64,000 bases of DNA from Eleginops maclovinus. Lineage: Eukaryota > Chordata > Actinopteri > Perciformes > Eleginopidae. The position numbers and the translations under genes were made by a program. Positions 12,956 through 26,924 of the stretch are shown in pieces. The stretch covers positions 18,354,793-18,418,792 of the forward strand of contig NC_086357.1 in the NCBI RefSeq assembly GCF_036324505.1. Direction: 5' to 3'. The notes beneath the pieces were generated by a model that saw nothing but the letters and a program-made list of their open reading frames with translations, had not been told where the DNA came from and ran no database searches. Position 1 is the stretch's first letter. Each line of letters begins with the position of its first letter.

Positions 12956-15900
12956 GAAAGGTAAACATAATAAAGCCTTTCTGTTAAATCTTGCAACATT
13001 ACAGCATTTGGCATGGTTGTGAGAATTCTGTGACACCTATCTAACTGTTACATGTTAATACACATTGTGTGTACAGACGGGTGAGACATTTCTTTCAAAA
13101 TATGTAAAAAAAACCAACATATTTATCTTGTGTACCTTTTTTAAATGTTTTAATAACTACTTTTAACTCAGGTGTGTGTATTAATGTGTCTCATCAAAAT
13201 GGATTTGGACCAATTAAATGAAACAACCCGTCATAAAAAACCTGACTTTACTCTCAGGTTGTGGGTTGTAGAAATTGAGGATCTTTGTTTGCAAATGGTT
13301 TACATCTGCAGAAGATGGTAATTGTGCTCTTATGTATTTATGTTTTCCTCAACCCATCCTCTTGATTTAACAATACCTATGACCTTTTAATATATCCAAT
13401 GTTTTTATCACTAATCCTAGAATTCTAAGCAACCTTTGAATAATCCCCTTTCATTCTCCTCTTTCATCCACACACTCAAATACGTTCATCAGATGAAAAG
13501 GGACATTTTATTTTAAGTTCAAATAAATCAAATAAGTTGCACACTATTATAAATAGTATTATTATTTTCTCTTCTCCTTGCCTTAACACTCACCAAGCCC
13601 CAATGTGACTTTTTTAAATAAATGGTCCAAGCAAAAAAACGCGACAAACAGCTATTCAAATTAGAATTACAGTCTCTGTGGGATAAGTGTAAAATTACTT
13701 TCACCATCTGTGTTCACTGGCAGGCCAGGTCTGTAATGTTGTTCCTTTTGTGAATGTTTTTTTTGCATCAAATCAACTGTATGAAAGTGTTGAAATTACC
13801 AAACGAGGGTTTGAAGGTCGTATTTCTTTGAAGAGTCCAGATATTGTCTAAACACATTTCAAGTTACGGCAACCAAAAAGCCTGTGGAAAATAAGATTGC
13901 AGTCTAATTTTATCCACCTATAACTGTTTGCTGTAACTTAAAAAATGTGTATCATATACCACAAAAGAACGGTTTGTATTACATTATTTAGGTCAGTCTG
14001 TCTAATTTTCCAGATGTGTTATGGTCTGAGTATCTCCCTTGTTTTGACATGTGACATAAAGACTACACAAATTAAAGTCTTGTATATCACTCATTAGCAT
14101 CATCAATCAAACATGTAAAAAGGTTTAAATATACAACACTGCCGACATGTGAAACTAGCTGTTGACATAGCTCAGATACATTAGGCCCTTAAACAAACCA
14201 TTCCCATGGAAATCATTTGTTAACGTCATGCTTTTGGCAAAATCTGCTTGGGTTTTCAGTGTCAGAGGGTGCTCTGCTGCTAAATCAATTGGTGACCATC
14301 ATTATTCTTAACTATGCTATAATGGAAAGCTATTTGTCCTTGCCAGGTACGTATATGCTGCTCATAAACCACTACACATTGTTTAAAATCCAATTTTTCA
14401 TAGTGGATAGTTTTCTTTTAAACAATCTTGTATTTACATCTGCATTTTCTGATTTGTTAGGAACCATTTGAGCTTGATATTGCCATAAAACAGTAGTTAA
14501 CTTATATTTTCAGTATGTGTTTTGACACAGTTAGTCAGCGAGCAGTAGCTTCTACTAACACACATCCCAGCAAGTAGTCGAATGACAAACAAATGTGTAG
14601 GAGCCCATCCTGCTGTATCAATGCCTTGTCAGTCGGTGTCTTCACAGTTTATGTGTAACGTTTATCTTACTGAGGAAACTGATAAGTAAACAAGTCTCAG
14701 GGGAGCGAGTCTCCTGGAACGGTGAAGGAGTGGGTTTGAATCCTTATTGGATAGTTTGTTTTTGGCCAGGAAGTGGCCCCCGTCCTGAAATTTGACCTGG
14801 GCACAGGGGTCAGCAGCTTGTCACAATTATCCTTGAGGTCCTTTAACTTCCAGAATCGAGAGAGAGAAACAAAAATAACTTGTGTCTCCTGGAGCTCTCT
14901 CTCTGCTTTTGGCCAATCAGGAGTGTCACAGGAAGAGGAAGAATCCACTTGGCAATACCTTTATCAGCCCATCAGCACCGCTGCATGACATGGGAAGACA
15001 GCCAGACATTCTTCACACAGGAGATCAGTTTCTTGGCTCTGCCTGTGTTTAAGTGGGTCCTCTGCCACTTCACTGTTGCTGATAGTAACCCATTTGGCAG
15101 CCAGACGTGACTCTGCTGCCTGCATGAAGGCTGATGTGAAGGCAATAAGCAAATCCCGTCACTGTAAACTTCTCTGCAGTCATTTTAGGAATGTTTTGAA
15201 AGCACTCCATTTACTACATTTCTCACATGGTTTCTCAGAGTTTCTGTCTTCACATCTCTCTTAGAGATTATGACATGTCTCTTACCCAGAGCTCTGTTTC
15301 TCTCCTGAGGGATCAGAAGATATGGTCATCCAGAAACCTGCACACCTGAAGTATGAGGGGCTTCAGCGTGTTAGCTGGGGCACACTGTGACAGGACACTT
15401 CTTCTTTAGCAGGGAGCTGTCACTGCCCAGTTATAGAGGGAGCAAAATCATGGCAAAGCCTTGTATCATTTCAGTATTTCTAACTCAAATCAGCTTCATT
15501 TCTGAAGATCTCACTGACTAGGGAACTACATTTTTGTTGCATTATATGTATTTGTTTTTAAATGTTGAAGTACAGAGATGAATACAATGACATTTAAAAA
15601 CATGTTTTCCCCAAACAATGAATTTAGCAACTTAATGGAAATACTGTTAGTATTTTAAAGGAAATTAAAATTGGTTGGTTTTCCAGAGCTTTGGTGGAAA
15701 ATGTTGCAATCATGCCTTAGATTTGAGTAGTATTTATGAATTGTCTTATTTTCACTTATTATCTATCAAATATATATTATTTTGCTTATTGACCCCCGAA
15801 TGTTTTAAAGGCAAAATGATAATGTTTCATGGATATTGAAACTCTGATTTCAATATACATATTTTTTTCTACACTAATTGACTATCATTTAGACTACAAT

Positions 15901-18354
15901 AGTTCCTGAAACAGTGTAACATCATCAACTTGTTTAATTTGTCTCCCTAAACCCAAAGACGTTTAATCAGTGTCACAACAATGCAACAAATCTTCACAAA
16001 TAAAAAGAAACCTGGAGAAAAAAACTGTTTGCGACACAATTAATCGAATCAATAAAACAGCCTATTATTCTCTGTTGCTTCACACATCATTTTGACTAAC
16101 CGTTAAAGCTTTGATTTGAAGAAATGATTCTCATATGATAGATAAGCGTTACCAGTGGTAAAGGTATAATAAATAAGATGATTTGAACATCTTTACACAA
16201 TCTTTTCTTTAAAAAACAAGTAAGGCAAGATTATGTCTTTCCTAACGGTGACATTTTCTGACAGATATTTGCCGATTGTAACTAAAAAGCTACCAAGTGA
16301 TCAATAGTTATTCAATTAAAGCAAAACATTTTCTGCAAGTGTTCTGTAAGATGAAGTGGGTCACACACAAAGCATATTATTCACTCTCTGACGAGGCCAT
16401 GAGTATGCATGGCACAGCACTCATTGGTAATCGATTTACATTTCTCGACCACCCACATCTGCGTGTGCAAATGTAAAAGAAAAGATAAGTGATATCTGTT
16501 TGATCCAGTCTGATATTTATAATTGTGTCGCTTTTTTCTTTTAACCCAGGTCATGTTCGTTTCCATAAAACATCCGTTTAATGCATGCTGGGAAAGGCTC
16601 AATCCAGGCAGGTAAGGGAATAGTGAATCATTATGTATAGCTTTGGTTTGAACAAGTGTGTCTGCGCCCACGTGTGTGACAAAGAGATACAGACTAAACC
16701 AATTGATATACATAAGGGTGGGGCTTCATGCTAAGAGTTTAGGTCTGTTTGCTGATTTCTGTGAATGTTTTGTTACACCAGCGGATTAAACAGGAAGTGC
16801 CATGTCCAGAACCCCTTTGCTGGTTCAAAGCCTCAATCCAGCAAAGTACATCTCATTTTAATTTCCGTTTATTTCCGACCACTAATCAATTGAGTTTTCC
16901 CATTTTTCATGGGAGTGGCAGCAGTTTCCTTTGAGGGTTTAGAAAAATCAGCACTTTGTTTGCTTAACAATTTGTGGCCAGCCTTTGTTTATATGCTGTG
17001 TGTGTGCGTAAGGCCGCCATTTGCTACTGTGATGGCCTGGATCAGTTTAGAGGATTGCAGTGTTACTGGTCCAAACCACGATCAAGTTTAGAAAGCTGTC
17101 TCCTGGATAATAGTACTTGTCTGATGAATCACAGCATACAAATGGCAGACTATTTAAAATGACTTAATAACAATTAGGAGGGGAAATAGAAACAGGAGAT
17201 TTATGAGATTTAGATTCAGGCTACCACTTCCGCCCCGCTCTACCTCAGCATCTCTCCTGGCTTCACTTAGCCACCTGTCTGTTATTCCCTGCCACTGTGC
17301 TGCAGCTGCAGTGCCATCCTGCATCCCGTATCCTGCCTCTTACCACTTCTGTCAGCGAGGTTATTATTACCAGAGCCGTGAGAGAGAGTCAGTGCCGGAG
17401 GGGTAGCCTCAGACCTTTGAGTCACACCACCTTCTCCGTCTCCTGAGCTTTGTAAATTACCCTGCTCCTGGTCTTTCAGAAACAATGGACCAAGCCAAAA
17501 GTGAGCCAAAGTGCCACTAAACAAGTCCACCTTTTGTCAACAGCAGTAAATTTCATATTTTTCAATGCAGTACTTGGCTCGAGTCATTTGCTTTATTTTC
17601 TCCTATGAACTTTTAATATCAGTTAAAAACAAAGTAAAGTTCCTCATTTTGCTGTTTTGTTTTCCCAAGATAGACCGAGCCCAGTGTTTAAACTGCAAAT
17701 GCAATCTTTCATTAACTGGATATATGTAGGTGGAATTACTAATATGTCGTATAATTGCCTGATAGACCGTAGCTAAATTTAGTTATATGAAAATATCTCT
17801 GATTTGTTTGTTTTTTTGCCTTACCAAGATGATTGTGGGTGTTAATAATTTCCCATAAACCTTGTAGTGCTATGACTAATGATAGCCTTTGAACATTATG
17901 TTTATTTTTTATCAGCGTTTTTATATGCAAAGATGGTAGAAGGGCATGCAAAGTAGTAGACACAAACAATACAATAATAGGAATAAACAAAATTGTACGG
18001 AAATGATTGCTGCAACAAGCTGTTCATAGCAGATATATTAAATATTGTGTGGAAATTACGCTTTGTTATAGCGGAGCAGACACAGGACTTATTTACATAG
18101 CCAATTGTACAAAACCTGGCTAATCAATTTAAAGGTAACATAACATTAAAGAATGACTCAATATTTGTGCATGATTTAAATGTGTTTGAGCAGTAAAATG
18201 AAGCAGTAAGGGGGGGAATGTTTACCTATTTCAACTTTAATTGAGGACAAAATCCATTAATTCTTGTCTCCCCAGAACCAAAAGTGCTATAATGTTCTTC
18301 TACTCTCATGACAAGTTTAGATTCGGGACCTCTAGATCTTAAACCAATATATAG
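12956..18354. other. Intergenic non-coding sequence
   Basis: No credible gene on either strand. Overlapping frames on both strands around 14697-15264 come from a GC-richer patch whose antisense frames are equally long, as expected by chance. The 110-codon minus frame at 16381-16713 shows no motif. The patch at 17200-17530 is also GC-richer but has no matching splice sites or repeat signature. Confidence 0.6.
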
Positions 18355-18600
18355 CTTATTAATAGAATTTATGTGCCATATACTGTCTTCTCAGGGACAG
18401 GCTGCCTAATTATCCCCCTAGCTGAATGATATTGGTGTGCTTTATTAATGTTCCCCGGTATTGCCAGGGACAACCAATAAATACGGCACTGGGGATTCCA
18501 CCAAATGAAATGGGAATATTTCAGCCTTTTAATGAAGCACTGTCAATGTGAACCACATATGCCCTTATTTAAATATGCACAAGATCCTTCAAAGACATAT
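18355..18600. promoter_or_regulatory. Candidate conserved non-coding element
   Basis: This stretch has even base composition, no homopolymers and a dense set of developmental factor cores: several TTAAT/ATTA homeodomain sites including CTAATTATCC, a CCAAT box in GACAACCAATAAATAC, and an AT-rich CTTATTTAAATATG site. Such clustering is common in conserved enhancers near vertebrate developmental and neural genes. I have no alignment, so conservation and enhancer function are inferences. Confidence 0.3.
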
Positions 18601-21600
18601 TATACAAAGGATGGGTAAGTGATGGCAGCTGACTTGCCTTTTACAACCCAAGAGCTGCTTTCAAACGCCTTGGGTCCTTTCTCATAAGAAAAACAACAGC
18701 ATCACATACAGATAAGATGCACCACATCCTTTTGATTATTATGATATTGTTCGCTAGGTGGTTTTAATGAGCACCTAGGGGCCCTGGTATGACTTAGCTA
18801 TCTTTTTTTAGGGTGTCTGATCCTGAAGGAACTAATGGGAAAAGTTTACATTATGGACATGGGCGTCGGGTCAGGACATCAAAGTACCAGCCCTGGTTTC
18901 TCTCACCTTTCATTGGAACATAATGGAAAATCAAACATCATTATCAGTACATCGAGCCATAAAAGACAAATGTGTGTGTTACTGCTCACACTCTGTTTTC
19001 CTCAGTGTTTTATGTGCTCCCTTAGGAGATGTTAAGGCCTGTTGCAGATCGACCATAAATCCTAAACTTGTTTTTTCTTTTTTTTTTATCACAAAGGGAT
19101 GTTGCTGTCTGGCTGAAGATTGACCATGGCTCAGGGCTGGATACAGACCTATGTGACAGGCCCCACTGAGGACTGAATGGACAGCGGTGTCTGATGAATG
19201 ACCTGCCTCCTCCTTAATCAGAAAGCACTCGCACCAAGACACCAACAAACACCATCAGTGGCAGCACCAGGCAAGTACAATGTTCTCAATATACCTTTGG
19301 TGACACTGGGTTATTGTACTTTATTAACACAGTGTTTAATGATCAGTCCCCCTCAATCAGATTAACAACTTGCAAAGTTCCTACTTACGTTTTTTTTCTT
19401 TGTGTACCTGTATAAAAACTTATTTACCGGATAAAGCTGGTGATGTTTATATATTTATATTCCATATAACCCGTGAACAGACCAAAACCTAAAAACGAAT
19501 AACTGTCCATCTGTTTTCCTCAGCGCCATAGGCTTCCATGTCTGCCTTTAAAAAAAAATGTAAAGAAGTAGTTGACTACAACTATAGTGTCAGTCCCATA
19601 TACACTGTCCCACTGCTGTACATACTAACTGCTGTGTCAGATATGTTTTATTCCTGACTGGCAAATGTTTGCTAAAAGCTACAGGGATACGCTGTTTCAG
19701 GAACATTTTATTATTAACATAGCATTTTGTTTTTAAACTATTTTGACTGAAACAACTTGAGTCTTAAATAACAATGTATTGGCTTATGGGAAAGTATTGG
19801 TAGACATAAAGACATAAATCAAAATCATGCATACGCTTTAAAATTTGAAGTTTGAATTTGCTTCTAATGTTAATTTGACAATTATAATAATTGTCAAATT
19901 ATTGTTATAAGTTTTATTTTTTTATCCCAGAGTTGCAATGTGTTTTTGAGAAAAGCTTTTCAGTACTTGATGTGAAAATCATATTTTATTCTCTTTATTC
20001 CCATTTAACACTGAATTGCAAAATGGAAATCCTAATAGTCAGGAAAGGCTTGTGTCAGTGGAAAAAGGTGACCCTAAATACATCCTTCAGTGTCTGCACA
20101 TTAATGAGTGGAAGGAAGCGAAATTGTCCTTCAGAGCCTGTTATTATTTGAGCAAGCTATTGCGATGCACGGTGCACAGCGAGCCTGGAGCATAGGTTGC
20201 ATTTTGCTGTACACTCCACTGCAAAATGAGACTAGTCAAGCCCTAATGTAACCAGCAAAAGCTGGATAAAAATCTATACAAACTCAATTATGAATCAATT
20301 TGAGTTTGTGTCAGACAGTCTGGTGCCAACAGAGTGGATTTTTTATTAACTTATGGTCTGGGAAGAATGAAACACTTTTCATTTGTGTACTTCAGTATGT
20401 TGCTTCATGATTCAGAGGAAGGGTGTTCACACTTTGTCTTAGAGGGACTTATCTCTCTTGGTGGTGGACCGGGGTTGAGAGGCGCAGCGTTTTGTGTCCT
20501 TATTCCAAAATGTATCTTTCCGATTGTGACTTCACTGCTCAAGATTGTCGAATTGCAAAGATGTGAGGAGGAGATAGACAGGCCTTTTTTTCAAAGCAGA
20601 AGGTAGCTCAACAGTTGATTGAGTAATTAAAATTGAACACCTCCCACATTGATTGTTATTACCACATTGCTGTAGTACATTTGGATTTTTTTTTACCCTG
20701 CACCCCACTGTCCTGCTCTAGCGTATCAAACTAGGTCACAGGCTTGAATATTCATGATCCTCTATGACAACTCCCCGCTATTCCATGTCAAGACCTATGT
20801 TAATTCTGAGATTTGCACATTTGAGCCTGCTTGAAACTCTTTAACTTCACTACCTCAAATATTGAGTACTCTTGAGAGCCAGTTTGACAACGTTAGCCAT
20901 GCTGAAAGGAAAATATTGTGTTGCAAGACTCGTCTAAAATATACCCAACATCCAGAGTGTGGATTTACCAAGTTTACCATTTCATTGCTTCACTGGACAT
21001 ATGGCGGCCATTCTGAAGGGTCACTCAGGATACAGCTGTGATAGCTTGAGATGTTATTGATTTGAACAAGATAGCCAGGTGGCCAATGGGATTTCCAGAG
21101 AATGTTGTTTTGCACACGGATAGATTGTTCTCCGGTGCTCATGTGTCACTGGAGAGATGACAGTAGAGACATGAATATTCTGAGTCGAGAATGGTCAGTT
21201 CATCAACATCACAATCCATCTGTCAATCATTGTCCTTCATTATCACCAGCCAGTTGCCCTCTCTATTATATTGTGCTTACGTGCACATGCTGGGACAAAG
21301 CATTAACACGTGCACACAAACACTCATGGGTCCCATTGGTTCCATTAAAAGTTGCCCTACAGTAGTTTGTCCTTTTCGGTCCCTAACTCACACACCTGAC
21401 ACTCGCCAGGAATACCTGGTCTGTCCCTTAAGGTCAATAAAACACTAAAGAATTGCCCGACAGAAATGACAGCATTCCCCCCTGACATTTACACCCAGTG
21501 TGTGATGATGACCTCTCATTAGTAAGAAAGTGGGTCGTAGAGGATCCTGTAGTTATCCATTCTTGAGTGAGGAAAGGAAGCTGTGTATACTTCATCTTGG

Positions 21601-22439
21601 GAAATAAAGCAACCCTCTTGGTAGTCATTTACTACTTTGCTGCCAAGAGCGGCATCATTAATTGGAAATGGTGTGGAATGCTTGGCATGGTCCTTTTCTA
21701 ACAAGTTGACTGAGAACCGAGGCTTCTCAGCCAAACTGTGGGTGCGTTAAGCACAGAAACAGTAGGGAGGAAAGCAAATGTGATGGGAATGTGCAATGTT
21801 TGATGAAAAAGGGAAATCATTTTAGTTTGATAGGCCGATTAAGAGGACCATAGTTCTACATGCAGCCGTCTTGAATATACTGGATTTTCTTCCCATGTCT
21901 ATTTTCCTTCATCTTTCCTATTTTTCGTCCATATTTTTTTTTCTCTCAAGTCATTCAAATTTACAACTGCCCTGTTGATGTATCTTGAAGATGATTATCC
22001 ACTACGATTGGGCTTCTGTAGCTGAACACGCCCAGGGGAGCTTCATCACCCCCGCTGTAATAGACAAGAACAAAAGGAGTGGAGAGCGAAGGAAAGGAGA
22101 GAGGCAAGAATTCCACTGAGCCACAACAAAGAACACAGTCAAATCTTCACCCCCTCACACCGTCTATGGCAGCCGTTCAACATGCTTGCCGTGAAGATAG
22201 CTCGATCCTCATCTCACCCTGGGAGAGAGATATACTGAGGCATATTGATCATAGTCTGCTCACAGCTGTCATTAAATCAGACAAGTCAGAGCTTAATGAG
22301 AAGTTTTATTCTGGCTTCTTCTTTGTTACTCAGTGGCATTAGATGCTCCCCCCTCCCCCTTCAACTTAGTATGACATAGATGCTGCCCCTTGCCACCTCC
22401 CCCTGCCAAATCCAACATTTAAAGATTTATCTCTTAAAT
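18601..22439. other. Intergenic non-coding sequence
   Basis: No supported gene. Frames of up to 90 codons on both strands have no motif. The stretch includes the 19871-19901 palindrome and a 10-bp-stem inverted repeat at 20278-20309, both listed elsewhere. Confidence 0.6.
19871..19901. repeat. Perfect 31-bp palindrome (15-bp arms, 1-base centre)
   Basis: Left arm TAATTTGACAATTAT, one central A, then the exact reverse complement ATAATTGTCAAATTA. It can form a cruciform in DNA or a tight hairpin in RNA. It contains two mirrored TGACA/TGTCA cores, the TGACAG-like half-site recognised by TALE homeodomain proteins (MEIS/TGIF), flanked by AT-rich homeodomain-type sequence. The palindrome is seen directly; any binding function is inferred. 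Confidence 0.9.
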
Positions 22440-22960
22440 GAGAACCTGTGGTAAACAGGCTAATCTGTTTGGCAGCACTCACGGTCATGGCTGAATAAAA
22501 CATTTGACAACGCTAAGCTCCTGAATCTTCCTATCTCTCCCTGGCAAAAGGCCTCTCTCTGCCTCCCTTCAGGGCTCCTTCATTGTTAATCCTACCGATC
22601 GCATTCTTCTAGCTTTTTGCCGTGCTGCAGGGGTGTGGCCGGACTTTTGTCTCGTCTGACAGAGAGTTCATTATGTGATTGGCGAGGAGCTAATGCAATA
22701 ACGCTCATCACGTGCCGCTACCGGGGCCAAGTCCAGCCATTCAAGCAGCACTCTGCTCTTCCTCCTCTCCTCTCTCTCCCCCTGACTTGTGGAGGCAGCT
22801 TGACATCTCTCCTGTGGTGACAGGTTTCCTCTGAGGTATTTAACCACTTGTCTTGCAAAACCCCTTTTAATTGAAATTACCCATTGGCTGATAAGCTTCT
22901 GGAGTCTTATCAGGGAGGAGATATAGTGGTGAGGGTCTTTCATGCTGGAAGGTTTGCTCT
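22440..22960. promoter_or_regulatory. Candidate conserved non-coding element, pyrimidine-rich
   Basis: The segment is GC-richer than its surroundings and non-repetitive except for a C/T-rich run near 22745-22790. It includes GGCGAGGAGCTAATGCAATA and an ATCACGTG E-box-type site near 22708. Frames occur on both strands with no domain. Its texture is that of a regulatory element rather than an exon, because I see no acceptor-frame-donor arrangement. Function is inferred. Confidence 0.25.
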
Positions 22961-25900
22961 TCTCCCTCTCTTTCTAATTGTCTCTGTCTTCAGTCCTAAC
23001 CTTCAGCACATCTTTCTTCCCCCAAACGAACTATCTTTTTTATCTCTTGTTCTGCTTCTTCCTCCACTTTTCCATGGTTTAAGAATCGCCCAGTCAAGCA
23101 TCCTGTCTTCAGTGGTGTTTTCGTGGCTTCGTAGCGTGTAATACACTACATGATCCAGTAAGCACTTTTGGTCTTATCTGACATATACAGCCCTATGAAC
23201 CCTTATGACACCCCTCCCCTGTTGTGAGCTGTGAGGACTCACTGGCTAACAAAGCTATTTCTGCTCCAGCCGGAGTGACTATCCATGTGTGTTTTTTTTC
23301 TTTAATCGACTGGCTTTCAGGCAGTCTCATCAGTCAGCACGCAAACTGCTAATTTATCATTCCGCCGGTTCAGGCACATTACACACTAATGCAGAAGTAC
23401 CATAATTAGGTCAGAAACAATCTGTTATTTAAATTCTGTCACAGTTAAAACTTGACAACTTCCCTCCCACACACACTCCTAGTGAGACAGCAGAATCTTG
23501 TTCTTTTTTTTTTTAAGTGAGGGTATGTTTTACTGACATCACATTTATTAAACATTGTGATTTTCGCAGTCAGATTCTACCTTGCTGAAAGCGCCTCCAC
23601 ACAATGATCTCCTTGGATTTGGTACCCTGGAGCATGCAGACTTCTTTTGTAAAGCACAAGGGAGAAGAATGATGTTATCAAGTCAAAGACTGCTACACTG
23701 CGTTGGCCAATAGAAATGCACATTAGCTCGGTTCAGTATCCCTTCATTTTTTGTTGCAGCACACTGCACTTTCAATCGGCTCCATCTCAGCAGGCTAAAT
23801 TCAATATGAAAATGTTATGGGCATAAAGCAAGGTAAACAACCGCAATTGTATCCAAACTTTCCCAAAAATATCAAGAATGCATGCACGGCGGGACAGGCT
23901 TACGAGAACACAAAGCACAAAATACTGCTTGTGTGTTTAACAAAACGCACCGCAGCTACCTGGAAAGATAGACTCAAGGATTTATTTTGTTGATATTCAA
24001 ATACTTTCCTTGGGAGTCAGTAAATAAAGTTCAGTCTCAGCTCGGTTGAATACAATGTGAAGGCTATGCCCTGTCGGATGTAATTTGACGAGTACTTACT
24101 ATGCTGAAACCCACATCACTCTTCAGGCATGACACAAATGAGTATTCGAGCAGTCATTTATTATGAAGAGGCTGCTTTATCACAACTCTTGGTAGGAACA
24201 AATCAATGTGAAACTGGTGTCACATCTGAATAATTCATCAGTGGTTATTAGGCCCTCTCATTTACATGTACTAATTGGAAGTACTGCTGCACACATGTCT
24301 GTATGATAATAGTTATGCTTTAGCTGTCAAGAACATATTAAGGCCAATACATCTCTCATACTTTGTGATGTATGTGCTTAACCATGTGATCGTTGGAATG
24401 ATGTGTCGAAGTAGGGGATGTTTGATCGGCAAACAGCACATGGCTGATATAAGCCACCGATTCCTTTTTTTCTCCAATATCTTCCAGTTTTTTTTTTACA
24501 GTCTTAGTTCACCGTGTGTGAATTCAGCCTAATGACTACTCTAACAATTAATGCGTGTATATCCAAAACCTGTCATAATCAATGCAAGGCAAGAGTTTCA
24601 CAATGGAAAGATAAGATTTCCCATCACGTGGTGCTGCCCGTTCTGCTATAAATAACATTCACATAAAACTCATTTGCAATAGCAAATACCTTTTGAAAGA
24701 AATGAACGATTACCTCTACTATATGCACAAGAAGGAAATGTTGTTAAATAGTATATTTGATCTGTACATATTAAATGTATTAGCAAAATGTTCACTGACA
24801 ATGCAGATTGACTGTATATCCTACAAAAGTGCAGAAACAATACAAATCTGTGTTTACCACAACCGCCCAAATTGTTCCCTTAAACTAAAAACACTGACTG
24901 CAAACTTAAGCTTGGCAGCAATAACGTTTCTATTCAAAACTAAATTAAAAGTAGTTTGTAGTATACATCATTTTTAAGAGACATTGTTGCATAGTGTGTG
25001 TCTGTACATATCCAATGTTGAACTAAATATATTTACTCAAGTCCAATTTTAAGCTGGTTGTACTTTATTTGGATATACTCAATGAAAGGGACTACTTGTT
25101 CTGTTCTATACTATTCCAGTCATAATGAAGGCTGAACTAAAAATCTTCTATTCCACTACATCTACGTCAGTGTTAATATATTTAACTTTTTACTCCACTA
25201 CCTTTGTCTATCAGCTACTTGCTCTTCGTTTTTAGTTTTGAGATTTAAAAATAATAATATTCAGCTTAGAAAATACAAATTACATGTTGACAAGAGTAAT
25301 TCCCCTACACTGAATCTAGCCCTTAGTCCTGTTTCCTGTCTATATGTTGTTTTCAGATCCACCAAAGAGACGTTATCACTAGAAAAACATCTTGCATTGG
25401 TCCATTTAGATGTTTTGGGCACAGAGGTATATTTTTGCAAACTATTAGAAAAAGATACATGAAAATGTTTTATTTCCTACCAAATAAATGAGCTCACTTC
25501 CCCCAGGATATGTCATTATGCACACAGACACAAATCTAATAACATCATTATTACGTATTATAAATCATTTTTCATGCAGAGAACTGCTTTGAATTTTTGA
25601 GACTATGTTTATAATACTGAACTTTTATTAACTACAATATCAAATGCGATTGTCATAATATTTCCACTTAGTAGTATTACTTGAGAATATTATCTGAATA
25701 CTTATTCTACCACTGCACATGCTGCAAGATATAAAAAGCAGATTCAGTATTTAATACCAGACTAGCATACAGCTCAGCTGAAGCAGTAGAGGGAAACAGT
25801 ATTTTTGGGTGTGACCAACAAGCTAAATGAAAGCCTAGAGCATTCATATTCCAGATTTATGTTGCACAACTCAGGAGTTTTGGAGGGCAAATGAGCATAT

Positions 25901-26892
25901 TAACGCTAGTAAATGGAAGGGAAAGAGGAGACAAAATGTGCTGCAGATGGAGGGGAGTGTGGAAAAGTGCCAGTGCTCTGGACGGGCGTGACCTGAGAAA
26001 CACCATGTGTAGGCAGAAGGGCCTGCTGGAGCCACCTGAGCCTTGACTCTGTTTGAAACAGGAGTGCTTCGTTGACAAGCCATCACTCAGATACTCCGAC
26101 AGCACTTTCAGCAGACCCTCGTCCGCCCAGGCCCTTCTCCCCACACCAGCCCCCTGACACACACGCTCGAACCCTACACCCCAATGTATGTCAGCACAGT
26201 CATTAGCGTAATTGCTGATTATGCGCACAATTGTCTCACCCAACTCTTCCAGACGTGCGTCAATCTACAACTAGGTTGTCTTACATTCGGGATGAATGCT
26301 ATGAAAGAAGATTGTTCAGGCTGTTGACTTCTTATTTCTCTAGCAAAGTGTGTCTTTTTTCTTTTATGGCATAATTTGTTTGGCTCTGACCCGTTTAGTG
26401 AAATATTTACACCCCTGCGTCTCGTACAGAGAGAGCAGTCAAGGAGATATGACTGGCCGGACGTCACAGGCACAAGATGAACACTCACCGCAAATGCCTC
26501 GTGTTGAGGTCTGCTGATGGATACGTGAACAATGTGTCACAGACAGGTACTGTGAAAAATAGCCCTTGTTATGCCAGGAGACAGTCAAGGTATCTGTGGA
26601 ATTCAAAGTGGTGAAAGTCCTTGCAGGCTTTTTTGACATTCTGTCCTCCTTAGTGGAGGTAACAATGGTAGGTTTGCTTGGTGTTGCTTGTTTTTTCTAA
26701 CTCGGTTGTCCAGTCTATATATTTGAGAGAAATGCCAACTTTCCAATCATAAATCAACCTAGTTTTTACACCAAGGTAGATGCTTACACTTAGACTTGCA
26801 CTTATTAAACAAGCAGATATTCTGTGCCTTTTTAAACTTTGAAAGAACAAAGTCTAGGTATTGAACATGGGACCTTCCTGTAACAGGACAAG

Positions 26893-26924
26893 TCTCTTTT
26901 GATGAAGATCTCTTTTGATGGAGA
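26893..26924 (+). repeat. 16-bp tandem duplication
   Basis: TCTCTTTTGATGAAGA is followed at once by TCTCTTTTGATGGAGA, identical but for one base. This looks like a recent slippage-type duplication. Confidence 0.9.

Noticed and set aside
25857..26243. 128-codon minus-strand frame
   Set aside because: Two minus-strand frames of similar quality overlap; neither has a motif, signal peptide or exon boundary.
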